Of a DNA stretch of 64,000 nucleotides, positions 1-7,508 are shown piece after piece. The notes below the pieces were generated by a model. That model made no database searches. It was not told the DNA's origin and was given only the letters and a program-made list of their open reading frames with translations. The DNA is taken from the NCBI RefSeq assembly GCF_000190315.1, contig NC_015151.1, positions 1,612,001 through 1,676,000 on the forward strand, written 5' to 3'. A program made the position numbers and the translations under genes. The stretch's first letter is position 1. The number at the start of each line of letters is the position of its first letter. This DNA comes from Vulcanisaeta moutnovskia 768-28. Lineage in GTDB: Archaea; Thermoproteota; Thermoprotei; Thermoproteales; Thermocladiaceae.

Positions 1-600
1 ATTGCCAATTCTCGTTTTAAGTACAAACTCCTTAAAATCAATTCCATAAATAGCCCTAAACAACCAACTAATGGGTTTTGAGCCAAAGGCCGCGGATTCC
101 ACGGCAACCAGCTCAAGGGCATCTAAGTCACCCAGTGATTCCCTAATGTTGGGTATTGGAATATCCCCACTCATCTCAAGGAGTCTGGGTATTAGGTATT
201 CAGGTACGAACAATACACCCCTCCTCCTATGCATTAAAACCCCAGCCCTTATTAGCTCAGTAATAATATCCTCGTTAAAACCCATGAGGGTGAATTGAAC
301 CTTAAGAACGTTCTCATCACCACCAAGCCCCATGTACTTAACCAAAGCGTAAGCCGCATTACCGAAACCCCTAACCTTGCTCATTGAGTGGTCGGCCAAT
401 GTCTCATAAAATCTCTTAATCCTATTACCCACATCCTCCCCAATTGATGATATGAACTCTCTAACTCTATTAAGCACATCCATATACCTATCGCCATACC
501 TCAAACTAAAGTCCTGAATCAAGGTCTCCTCTCTCTCATCATCATAATTAATCAGTTGATACACACCCTCCAGTACCTCAGTATTTAATTGTTCACCCAC
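1..600 (-). CDS. Unknown protein, partial (runs off the left edge)
   Basis: An open frame of 200 codons reads leftward from a GTG at 600 and is still open at base 1, so the C-terminus is missing. I do not recognise the family. The visible part is soluble, rich in charged helices, and has a basic HRRRG patch before a hydrophobic segment that could be the wing of a winged-helix domain; that is only a guess. The GTG start is chosen because a TATA-like box (624-631) lies 27 nt upstream, as expected for a leaderless archaeal message. The same box serves moeA on the other strand. Confidence 0.75.
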   Translation of the reverse strand, partial: MGEQLNTEVLEGVYQLINYDDEREETLIQDFSLRYGDRYMDVLNRVREFISSIGEDVGNRIKRFYETLADHSMSKVRGFGNAAYALVKYMGLGGDENVLKVQFTLMGFNEDIITELIRAGVLMHRRRGVLFVPEYLIPRLLEMSGDIPIPNIRESLGDLDALELVAVESAAFGSKPISWLFRAIYGIDFKEFVLKTRIGN

Positions 601-623
601 ACCAATTATTAATGCTGCTAGAG

Positions 624-631
624 TTTTAAAT
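624..631. promoter_or_regulatory. Single near-palindromic TATA box shared by two divergent leaderless genes
   Basis: The sequence TTTTAAAT reads as a TATA box on both strands. Its centre (627.5) lies 27.5 nt from the GTG of the leftward gene (600) and 26.5 nt from the GTG of moeA (654). No other good box lies between the two starts, so one TBP site probably serves both directions. Confidence 0.65.
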
Positions 632-653
632 AGCGCATTGCCCTTTAAGCCAC

Positions 654-1922
654 GTGAAGCCTCATGAATATAAGTTCGTGATACCACATGAACTTGAGGA
701 ATTAACCAATGCAGTAAATACATTAAGTACTGTTAATGAGGAGCCAGTACCCGTGTGGGACTCAATGGGTAGAGTACTTTCGAGGGACATAATTGTACCC
801 ATAGACATACCACCACGCCCTAAGGTGGCTTATGACGGCTACGCCGTTAGAAGTCAAGACATTACCAAGGTACCCACTAAGTTAAGGTTTGTTGGTTCAG
901 TAAGTATTGGTGAGGTCCCAAGTATTAAGGTAGGCCCCATGGAGACGACCTACGTAACCACCGGCGCCTACTTACCAGATGGCACCGACGCTGTTGTCCC
1001 TGAGGAGTTTGTTGATGTTGTTGGCAATAATGAGGTCATTATTAATAAGGCGGTTAAGCCCTGGGAAAACGTAGACCCAGCAGGTAGTTTCGCCAGGAAA
1101 GGCGAGGTGGCACTCAGGGAAGGCACGGTTATAATGCCCTGGGACATACCAGCACTGCTGGAACTTGGCATCGGCGAGGTTTGGGTTAGGAGGAAGGTTA
1201 GGATTTACGTGATCGCCACAGGTTCCGAACTCGTAGAGGCAAGGGAACCAGGCGATGTTATTAATGCAATAGTCAATGGAAAGGTTATAGAAAGCACGGC
1301 ATCAATGATCAAAGATTATGTCAACATGTACGTTCCCTACGCCGAGGTTATCGGCAAAACAATAGTACCCGACAATCCAGACGCAATACGAAGTGCCATA
1401 CTTCACGGTCTCGACCAGGCAGATATAGTAATAACCACGGGGGGTACGGGGCCGAGTGGTATAGATTACGTGTACGAGGTCACACAATCCCTAAAGCCCA
1501 GGGCATACATTAGGGGCCTAAGAATGAGGCCAGGTAAACCCACAGGCCTAGCCGTACTGAGTAATAATAAGGTCATCATAAACCTCTCCGGCCACCCAAT
1601 ATCAACGTTAAATGCACTCACGGTAGTTGTTAATGATGTTATTAAGCGAATGGCTGGCGTCAAGATAGGTATGCCGGAACCCAGGGTTACCGCTAAACTG
1701 GCTAAGGGCTCGCTAGGTGATGAGGAGATTGCAAGGCAGTACAGGGTTAGGGTTAGGAGGGTTGGTAATGAGTACCTTATTGGGAACATACCGAGACAAG
1801 GTAGTTCACTGACGCACACGCTTCTAATGATAAATGGGCTAGTGTTCACGAGAAGGGGGCAAATAATTAGGGAGGGCGATTACGTTGAGGTGCTGCTCCT
1901 GAGAGAGCCGCCTCGCGAGTGA
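654..1922 (+). CDS. moeA: Molybdopterin molybdenumtransferase MoeA
   Basis: MoeA inserts molybdate (or tungstate in hyperthermophiles) into adenylylated molybdopterin in the last step of Moco/Wco synthesis in the cytosol. The 422-residue length fits the family. Visible motifs are YDGYAVR near residue 60, the GGTGPSGIDY molybdopterin-binding loop near 264, RMRPGKP near 291 and NLSGHP near 310, followed by a C-terminal beta-barrel domain IV. The GTG start at 654 sits 26.5 nt after the shared TATA box and implies a leaderless mRNA. The long ORFs on the opposite strand inside it are shadows. No other Moco gene is adjacent. Confidence 0.93.
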   Translation: MKPHEYKFVIPHELEELTNAVNTLSTVNEEPVPVWDSMGRVLSRDIIVPIDIPPRPKVAYDGYAVRSQDITKVPTKLRFVGSVSIGEVPSIKVGPMETTYVTTGAYLPDGTDAVVPEEFVDVVGNNEVIINKAVKPWENVDPAGSFARKGEVALREGTVIMPWDIPALLELGIGEVWVRRKVRIYVIATGSELVEAREPGDVINAIVNGKVIESTASMIKDYVNMYVPYAEVIGKTIVPDNPDAIRSAILHGLDQADIVITTGGTGPSGIDYVYEVTQSLKPRAYIRGLRMRPGKPTGLAVLSNNKVIINLSGHPISTLNALTVVVNDVIKRMAGVKIGMPEPRVTAKLAKGSLGDEEIARQYRVRVRRVGNEYLIGNIPRQGSSLTHTLLMINGLVFTRRGQIIREGDYVEVLLLREPPRE

Positions 1923-1993
1923 TTTCAATTTTACAAAATATTTCAACCCAAACACTGAAAGTAATTTATAAATCAAGTGGATAAAATAATTAT

Positions 1994-2296
1994 GTGAAGC
2001 AAAAACTACTGCAAAGACAGGAACAGAAACACAGATGTGGGATAAGCGATATTAGGGAATTCATAGTGAACTACGTAATTAAGAACTGCAGGAGGAACAT
2101 AACGAGGGATGATGAATACAAGATAACAATGGCGTGTTTCCACGCATGGCACCAAACAAGGTATGGAATAAGGGCATCACAGCAATGCATAAGAACCCTG
2201 GTACTCTACCTACCGGCAATAGCCCAGGAATTAAAACTAAAAATAGAAAGAGAAGGAAACGCAAAATACATAATAACAAGGCAGGAACCACCCTAA
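1994..2296 (+). CDS. Small conserved-looking protein of unknown function
   Basis: This encodes 100 residues from a GTG start, with a TATA box (TTTATAAATC, about 1965-1974) close to the expected distance upstream. The protein is basic, predicted all-helical, and carries Cys at several positions (CGIS, NCRR, ACFHAWHQ, QQCIR) but no ordered CxxC pair. I do not recognise the family. Codon usage and promoter position argue that it is a real gene; overlapping antisense ORFs were discarded. Confidence 0.6.
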   Translation: MKQKLLQRQEQKHRCGISDIREFIVNYVIKNCRRNITRDDEYKITMACFHAWHQTRYGIRASQQCIRTLVLYLPAIAQELKLKIEREGNAKYIITRQEPP

Positions 2297-2341
2297 CTGA
2301 ACACCCGAGGTAAAAAATACCACCAACAAGACTAAACAACA

Positions 2342-2467
2342 ATGAGTACTGTGAAACCCACCAATATAAGGCGCCTAATGGCGATCACCATACTCGCCCT
2401 AGGCATAGTCTCAATAGCCCTAACAATCCTGGCGCATTGGTCACAGCCAAGCCCTCCCCACCGTTAG
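2342..2467 (+). CDS. Possible 41-residue single-span membrane peptide
   Basis: An ATG at 2342 opens 41 codons: a basic N-terminus (KPTNIRR), a hydrophobic span of about 20 residues, and a short polar tail ending SQPSPPHR. An AT-rich TATA-like element (TAAAAAAT near 2311-2318) lies about 28 nt upstream, which fits a leaderless transcript. It overlaps an oppositely oriented ORF (2385-2585) that also has a promoter, so only one may be expressed as protein. Confidence 0.35.
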   Translation: MSTVKPTNIRRLMAITILALGIVSIALTILAHWSQPSPPHR

Positions 2468-2585
2468 TACTGACAACCCCCACCAACGGCCTATGAACAA
2501 CGTGAAGAACCAAGATGAGGCCCAGGATAACCATAATAATCATTGACATAGTTACTAATAAGCGCTTGCGGAATCTGAAAAACAT
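2385..2585 (-). CDS. Possible small membrane or secreted protein (66 aa)
   Basis: The ATG at 2585 is followed by a basic N-terminus (FRFRKR) and a strong hydrophobic span (about residues 10-30), typical of a signal anchor; the remaining 35 residues are not recognised. A TATA box reading ATTTAAAAG on this strand is centred about 32 nt before the start. It overlaps the opposing 41-residue ORF tail-to-tail. The C-terminal third lies antisense to that ORF's membrane span, so it may be composition-driven. Confidence 0.4.
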   Translation of the reverse strand: MFFRFRKRLLVTMSMIIMVILGLILVLHVVHRPLVGVVSTNGGEGLAVTNAPGLLGLLRLCLGRVW

Positions 2586-2652
2586 GACCCTCGGGAATTA
2601 AAAACGTAAGCTCTTTTAAATCCTATCCATAGAAATAACCTAATCCTTAATC

Positions 2653-2677
2653 ATAGTATTATGATTATTAATACTAT
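2653..2677. repeat. AT-rich perfect inverted repeat in an intergenic gap
   Basis: Two 9-bp arms, ATAGTATTA and TAATACTAT, flank a 7-nt loop. It lies in the 2586-2844 gap between the 3' end of the large secreted-protein gene and the start side of the 66-aa ORF. It could be an operator or a weak terminator. I see no other feature in this gap. Confidence 0.5.
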
Positions 2678-2844
2678 AGCTACAGCTACCTACATCAGCA
2701 ATTTCTCAATAAATATGTGAAGCTATAGTCACGAGCAGTATACCATAAGCTCATAGCCAAACCTACATGACTTAGAATGAGGTATTGAGATACAAAGAAA
2801 ATATTGTCCAAGGATTTTAAAGGAATAATGATTGCGTTAATTTC

Positions 2845-4437
2845 TCATGGGCATGTGGATGATGGTAATTCATACGAGCCTGAACCAGATGATGGACCGT
2901 AATAACTACTTAGGAGACTTACTGTGTAGGTTGCGCTTGGGTTATATTGAAGTACGAAGTATCCCTGGCTGAAGAATTGCTCAACCAGGTAACCTGAGGA
3001 CAATGGATAACATATCGCCACATTGCCAGAGTATACCGGTGATGCTGCAGTATTTATAGTGCCTGGGTTCACGACCCAAAGACCTTGACCATCAAGCACC
3101 CCGAAACCTACCGGGTACTCATAACCTATCTGTGTCTGTACTGGTGCGCAGAACCAATTCTGATTCTCAACACCTATGGACCAAGTAAGGCTACTTAGGA
3201 TACCCGATGATACATACGGACCATTGACTATGGACAGCGACGCCGTCAGCGAGTAAACAGGGCTTGATGGGTCAGATTCCAATGCGGCGTCATAAATGAA
3301 TTCTAGGACCTCCAAAGCGATCTGCTCAACCACCTCCAGTGTGGATGGTGAACTGAACGAACTACAACTCGTACTACCCGGCTGTGCCGCATCCGGGGTA
3401 CCAGTCCACGACATGTATGAGTTGTAGCCATTTTCCTGATCTATGTAGTATCCAGCAGTCATATTAATACCAACATTATAGTAGCCCCAATCACCACCGC
3501 CACCATTACTGCCGACCACAATATTGTTGAAACCAAGGTATTCAACAGGAATATCAGCAGGGGAACCAGATGGTTCGTAAACACCGGTTATGCAATAATC
3601 ATAAACGTACTCATTACCAGTATTAGTATCCATGATCGTATTCACCCCAGTACCGAAGAACCATTGATTAAGATTATTACTTTGTATTGCCTCTAATGTT
3701 TGCCTACAGAGGTCTACATCATAATATGTTGAGTCCATGTTTCTTAGCGGCAATTGATCTGTAGTTACTTTATTGATCTGTACCCAATACGAAATCAATC
3801 CATTCAACGTAACCGTATACTCACCACTCACCTGTACCGGACTTATTACTAGGTAATTCCTGCCGCCAAAGCCAACCACATACGCCGAACCATTAACATG
3901 CATGACCGGATACCCGATTACTTTGCTTTTGTAGTGGTTTCCCCATGCCACTGCTATTGCCTCCTCGAGCATTGGTACTTGCCCTGGGTTTTCCGTGTAG
4001 AGTATTACCAAGTCACCCCTTCCTACCACACCCTCGAGTTGCTCGGCCAGTTGGTTTAGTGAGGTGTGCATTGTCTCATTCACGAAATCCCAGTCAATGA
4101 TAACGATGGAGTCATTGGGCAATGATGATAATTGACCAAGACCCACCAACCCACTAATGAACCGGCCCGAACCAACCACATAGGCAGTGACGGGGAGGAC
4201 AAGCGGCTGAGGCTTGGCGGGAACAACCATGAAGCCACCACGCCCCAGCGACCCATACGCAGCACCGGGCCTATGGGTAATGCTTGATACAAACCTCACG
4301 GCATTGCTAACAGCATTAATAATGATCGAGGCCACAGAGGGCTTGAACAACGCAGTAATGAGAAACACATCAACCAGGGCGAGGACGAGCACAATCACAA
4401 ACAACCACCCGCGTGAGGTGATTCTCACACCCATCAA
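2845..4437 (-). CDS. Large secreted or membrane-anchored protein of unknown function
   Basis: This 530-residue protein starts with a short basic N-terminus and one hydrophobic segment (about residues 12-33), with no second span near the C-terminus, so it is an uncleaved signal-anchor or exported protein. Residues about 90-200 look like a compact alpha/beta domain (VIIDWDF, DLVILYTENP, VVGFGGRNYLVISP). The rest is rich in Tyr, Ser, Gly, Asn and potential N-glycosylation sites, as in crenarchaeal surface proteins. Several Cys occur in the distal half. The start is ATG 4437 or 4434. No family is recognised and it stands alone. Confidence 0.75.
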   Translation of the reverse strand: MMGVRITSRGWLFVIVLVLALVDVFLITALFKPSVASIIINAVSNAVRFVSSITHRPGAAYGSLGRGGFMVVPAKPQPLVLPVTAYVVGSGRFISGLVGLGQLSSLPNDSIVIIDWDFVNETMHTSLNQLAEQLEGVVGRGDLVILYTENPGQVPMLEEAIAVAWGNHYKSKVIGYPVMHVNGSAYVVGFGGRNYLVISPVQVSGEYTVTLNGLISYWVQINKVTTDQLPLRNMDSTYYDVDLCRQTLEAIQSNNLNQWFFGTGVNTIMDTNTGNEYVYDYCITGVYEPSGSPADIPVEYLGFNNIVVGSNGGGGDWGYYNVGINMTAGYYIDQENGYNSYMSWTGTPDAAQPGSTSCSSFSSPSTLEVVEQIALEVLEFIYDAALESDPSSPVYSLTASLSIVNGPYVSSGILSSLTWSIGVENQNWFCAPVQTQIGYEYPVGFGVLDGQGLWVVNPGTINTAASPVYSGNVAICYPLSSGYLVEQFFSQGYFVLQYNPSATYTVSLLSSYYGPSSGSGSYELPSSTCP

Positions 4438-4672
4438 AAATCATTAATTCACAGGACTTTTCTTTACTCCGCCTATTCATAAAAAGTGGGTCGAGCAGAG
4501 TTGAATCCGCCTTGGTCCTCCCTTGCCGCCTTCTCTCATCACAGCCTTAAACACCCACACTATCAAGATAAGCAGTGAGCAAAAACCAAACACACCACCA
4601 AAACACCAACACACAACCACAAACCCAACCCAGGGCAAAGACTTAAAAAACAAACAAGATAAAACCAACGCG

Positions 4673-4820
4673 CCCCCGGTAGCTCAGCGGTTAGAGCGGC
4701 CGGCTGTAGCCAGCCCCACGGGCAACAAACCAAAAAGCCCGTGGAAAAGATAGAAACCGGCAGGCCCCGGGTTCGAAGCCGTGGTGGAGAGCCACGGCGA
4801 AGGTCCCGGCCGGGGGACCA
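4673..4820 (+). tRNA. tRNA-Tyr(GTA) with two introns
   Basis: The mature parts fold as a class I tRNA: acceptor CCCCCGG pairs with CCGGGGG, giving the C1-G72 pair typical of archaeal tRNA-Tyr, then discriminator A and an encoded CCA. Intron 1 (4710-4755, 46 nt) is at canonical position 37/38. Exon CTGT pairs with intron ATAG, and both 3-nt bulges are cut after their second base. Intron 2 (4778-4803, 26 nt) lies in the T-loop at 59/60, where TTCG pairs with CGAA between two 3-nt bulges, with an inner CCGTGG/CCACGG stem. A TATA box (CTTAAAAAAC, about 4642-4651) is 27 nt upstream. The 4440-4672 gap before it shows nothing else. Confidence 0.93.
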
Positions 4821-4907
4821 AAAAATTCAATTCCTCATGCCTATTCAATTCCTATTTTATTAAGCCATTTATTCGCTAGCTCTCTTATTCTATGGCTCTT
4901 TTCATTA

Positions 4908-5087
4908 TTATTTACTGTTTGTTTTAGCCATTATTATTACTTCATTAAGTAGATCATCGTGCTCTTTAATTTCGCTCCAGGGTATGTATATTTCTGGTAA
5001 TTTTTCAGTGTCCCTCAGTTTATAGTTTATATTGTGTTTATTTAGTATCGCTATTATCTCGTTGATGTTACATTTTTTCCGCAACAT
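4908..5087 (-). pseudogene. Frameshifted C-terminal tail of the PaRep2b-like gene
   Basis: A second frame opens at ATG 5087, overlaps the end of the 387-aa ORF, and runs 59 codons to a TAA at 4908-4910. Its residues (CNINEIIAILNKHNINYKL, then a Trp-containing segment) continue the hydrophobic pattern of the upstream ORF, whereas that ORF ends abruptly. One extra A in the A6 run at about 5074-5079 would join the two frames. I take this as the displaced C-terminus rather than a separate gene. Confidence 0.5.
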
Positions 5088-6217
5088 GTCCTTAGTTGTA
5101 TTGTCTTTTCGGTTAATAATACGTTGAATTTAATTCCATAAATTTCTACTTGGGACGATCCATGCATACGCCCAATGCTTACGTTCGCCAGTGCCTTTAA
5201 TTTACGCCATTTATCAAGGTTAAGTTTCTCCTCGAGTATGTTGAGGATCTTCTTCAGTTTATTTGGGAGATTGTTAACTATGTGCCTGGCTAGGATTACC
5301 GCGTTGCTGTTCCAAAATATTATTCCAGCTCCCGTGTCCTTTACCGATATTTGATATTTAATTTTCAATTCGTTTGATAGTGGTGTTAGAGCTTTGCTTA
5401 ATTTTTCATAGTTACTTAATCCGGCGCTCATCTTTATGTTCTTTTTCTTTAAGTCAATACTGCCGTCACTCAATATGAGTGTGAGCATATTCCGTGATGA
5501 TATCCTCTTCTCTAGTTCTTGGAATGCTATATCCTTGTTTTTGATTGTTTCTTTGTGAGTTTTGGAGTATATGAACCACGTTATGTTAACGCTCTTTTTT
5601 GTGAATCCAAGGCTTTTTATTGAGACTTCAACTTCGCCAGGGTACAGTAATGACCAGAGTATTAATTGCCATAGTTGTCTTGTCTTCATTGCTGGTCTTC
5701 CCTCGTATATGATGCCGTCGCCGGCTCTAAAGCCGAGTCTTAAATCGTAGAATTCATTATCGCTTAGATTGAGCATGTTAGGTATTATTAGTGTTCTTGT
5801 GCTTAAGCCTCTGAGGTATATCTGGGTAACCACTGAATGGCTTTTGTTTCTTTTTATTTCAATTTCTATTGATGTTAATTTACCACGTATTTTAAGGAAT
5901 AGACTACCGTACCTGCCCTTAACCACGAACACCCTGTTTTTACCGGCGAGTGATTCTTTGAGGGTGCTGTTGACATCATTCTTATAGGCGTGGTTCCATT
6001 TATTCTCGACATCCTTGATCATGCTTATTAATTCCTCGATATTGGTCGTAATTATGTTCTGTAAATTAGTATTGTTATCATTGAAGTTCGTGTTGTTTAT
6101 GAGTTCCCTGAGTTGTTTTATCAATCCCTCTATTGTTTTATTAATGTCATGGTTATTAATGCGTATATAAGCCTCAGTTAATGCGTCGTTTATGAGCTTC
6201 TTAATCTCATAATCCAT
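5054..6217 (-). CDS. PaRep2b-like protein, probably frameshifted near its 3' end
   Basis: This 387-residue protein resembles PaRep2b, a multicopy crenarchaeal family of unknown function whose members often carry frameshifts; the call rests on remembered features. These include a GFRAGDG/EGRPAM-type segment near 175-190 followed by WQLILWSLLYPGEVEV, an LTLILSDGSI segment near 255, and GAGIIFWNSNAVILARHI near 310. The N-terminal 90 residues look coiled-coil and Asn-rich. Base composition is more AT-rich than neighbouring genes, suggesting acquired or relaxed sequence. The start ATG 6217 is preceded by a TATCGCGATA palindrome. The frame is probably broken at an A6 run. Confidence 0.6.
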   Translation of the reverse strand: MDYEIKKLINDALTEAYIRINNHDINKTIEGLIKQLRELINNTNFNDNNTNLQNIITTNIEELISMIKDVENKWNHAYKNDVNSTLKESLAGKNRVFVVKGRYGSLFLKIRGKLTSIEIEIKRNKSHSVVTQIYLRGLSTRTLIIPNMLNLSDNEFYDLRLGFRAGDGIIYEGRPAMKTRQLWQLILWSLLYPGEVEVSIKSLGFTKKSVNITWFIYSKTHKETIKNKDIAFQELEKRISSRNMLTLILSDGSIDLKKKNIKMSAGLSNYEKLSKALTPLSNELKIKYQISVKDTGAGIIFWNSNAVILARHIVNNLPNKLKKILNILEEKLNLDKWRKLKALANVSIGRMHGSSQVEIYGIKFNVLLTEKTIQLRTCCGKNVTSTR

Positions 6218-6463
6218 TATATCGCTTATCGCGATACAGCCACGCCTTTTTCTGCATTTTGCTCAGGTTGCGTTTATGTTTGTGGGTAGTGGCTGGTTTG
6301 TGTCTTTGCTTTGCATGGTGTTTTTCTGGGTGTTGTGTTTATTATTTTTCGTGGTTATTCCTGTTCAGTGGTGTTTTGTGAAAGTTTTGTTTGTGTGGAG
6401 GAGGGGAAGAGAAAGGGGAGAAATTGGTTGTTTTTGATTTTGAGGTTTTGTTTTGTTTTAGCC

Positions 6464-6664
6464 TTAGGTTATTATGTTTCCTTGTTCGTCTACCTTGGCT
6501 ATGACTTTTCTTACTGTCTTGCCATCGGGCGTCTTGAACAGTGCCATTACGAAGCCCTTCCTACCCTTAGGCTGCACCTTCCAAACCTTTGTTGGTTTTA
6601 GTTTCCTGCCCTCTACTTCGTATTCCTTCCTTGCTAGGTCTTCTAACGTGACCATATTGGTCAT
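6464..6664 (-). CDS. creN7: Chromatin protein Cren7
   Basis: Cren7 is a small SH3-like protein that bends and compacts crenarchaeal DNA. The 66-residue product matches its core: [19 protein letters not shown] followed by PDGKTVRKV corresponds to the conserved KVWxxxPKGRKG...GLFKxPxTGK strand pattern. The N-terminal 20 residues extend beyond the minimal family length. The ATG at 6664 lies about 25 nt after a TATA box (ATATTAAAC on this strand), so the mRNA is probably leaderless. Downstream, 6218-6463 is a T-rich (on +) stretch with no recognisable gene. Confidence 0.85.
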   Translation of the reverse strand: MTNMVTLEDLARKEYEVEGRKLKPTKVWKVQPKGRKGFVMALFKTPDGKTVRKVIAKVDEQGNIIT

Positions 6665-6824
6665 TGTTTTCGTGGTCGCGTGGTTTAATATGGTAATTGG
6701 TTATTTTAAGTGATTGTTTTATTAATGGACTTATGCTTTCCCTACTTTCCTTAGGCATTACTCAAGGCCTTATTGGTGTTGCGATGCGTAGCGCTTTTAA
6801 ACTGGGCCCTTTATTATCATTACT

Positions 6825-6900
6825 AGCCGGGTCGTCTAGAGGCCAAGGATGGCGGGCTCTGGACCCGTTGACCCCGGTTCGAATCCGGGCCCGGCTACCA
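6825..6900 (+). tRNA. tRNA-Gln(CTG), intronless, CCA encoded
   Basis: Acceptor AGCCGGG pairs with CCCGGCT. The D-arm is of the GTCT...GGAT type shared by Gln and Glu tRNAs. The anticodon loop CTCTGGA gives CTG between GCGGG and CCCGT, and the T-arm is CCCGG-TTCGAAT-CCGGG. Discriminator A and CCA end at 6900. A TATA box (TTTTAAAC, about 6795-6802) is 27 nt upstream. No intron is present. Confidence 0.93.
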
Positions 6901-7038
6901 CCCATTGTTGTTTTAATTTTGCTAGGAAATGTTTTAGTACTTTTTAGCGTTCTGTTATAGTCTTTTGTATTTAATTGCTTTGTTTTTATTATTTATTCAT
7001 AGAGTAATTCTTTAATAATTCCTTTGTAGTGTTTTTGT

Positions 7039-7508
7039 ATGGTTAAGGTTCAGTGGGCTCCGGAGCATTATAAATGGCCTCCTAGGGCGGGTAGTGCTGT
7101 TGCCTCTTAGTTCATTGGTTTTATGCTTGATGCGTATGATCTGACTTTTGTTACTGCGATGACGCCGATATTGGCCGCCGTGCTTTTACCCCCCGACTCT
7201 CTAAGTCCGTGGTTGGTTATTTCCTGACTTTGCTTGGTTATGCCTTTACGATGATTGCGAGGCCTGTGGGTAATGCCTTGTTTGGTAATTTTGCTGATAG
7301 GATTGGTAGAAGGGATACGTTGATGATAATGAGTGCTTTAACGGCCGCAATACCCACATACGCCCAGGTTGGTTGGGTTGCTTTTTGGGTCTATGCCTTG
7401 ATTAGGTTCATACTTGGTGTGTTTGTTGGTGGTGAGTACGCGGCCGGTCATCCATTCGCCATGGAGTACTCAGCGCCCAGGTGGAGAGCTGTTTCCTTTT
7501 TGTGTTAA
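7039..7508 (+). pseudogene. MFS transporter pseudogene, 5' part
   Basis: The gene begins at ATG 7039 with a TATA-like TTTAATAATT about 27 nt upstream. It reads into a first membrane segment (FIGFMLDAYDLTFVTAMTP) through an in-frame TAG at 7108. It then shifts frame near 7195-7205 and continues with FADRIGRRDTLM, the loop 2-3 signature of the major facilitator superfamily, and GGEYAAGHPFAME. Coding similarity stops at about 7495, next to the TnpB element. It was probably a sugar/metabolite:H+ symporter. The stop and frameshift are damage independent of the insertion. Confidence 0.75.

Noticed and set aside
1466-1849. Long minus-strand ORF inside moeA
   Set aside because: It is antisense to a well-conserved gene, with no promoter and Leu/Ser/Thr-rich shadow composition.
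2827-2901. 24-codon plus-strand ORF just after a TTTTAAAG box
   Set aside because: It is antisense to the 3' end of the secreted-protein gene, too short, and the ATG is too close to the box.
4490-4530. tRNA-like fragment (GTTGAATCCGCC) upstream of tRNA-Tyr
   Set aside because: It looks vaguely like a T-arm, but no acceptor, D or anticodon stem can be formed around it.
4477-4668. Minus-strand 63-codon hydrophobic ORF between the secreted protein and tRNA-Tyr
   Set aside because: It arises from a CA-rich stretch on the plus strand; I see no promoter at a suitable distance.
6311-6713. Overlapping plus-strand ORFs across Cren7
   Set aside because: They are shadows of Cren7 and its T-rich downstream region, with low-complexity Phe/Val/Cys composition.
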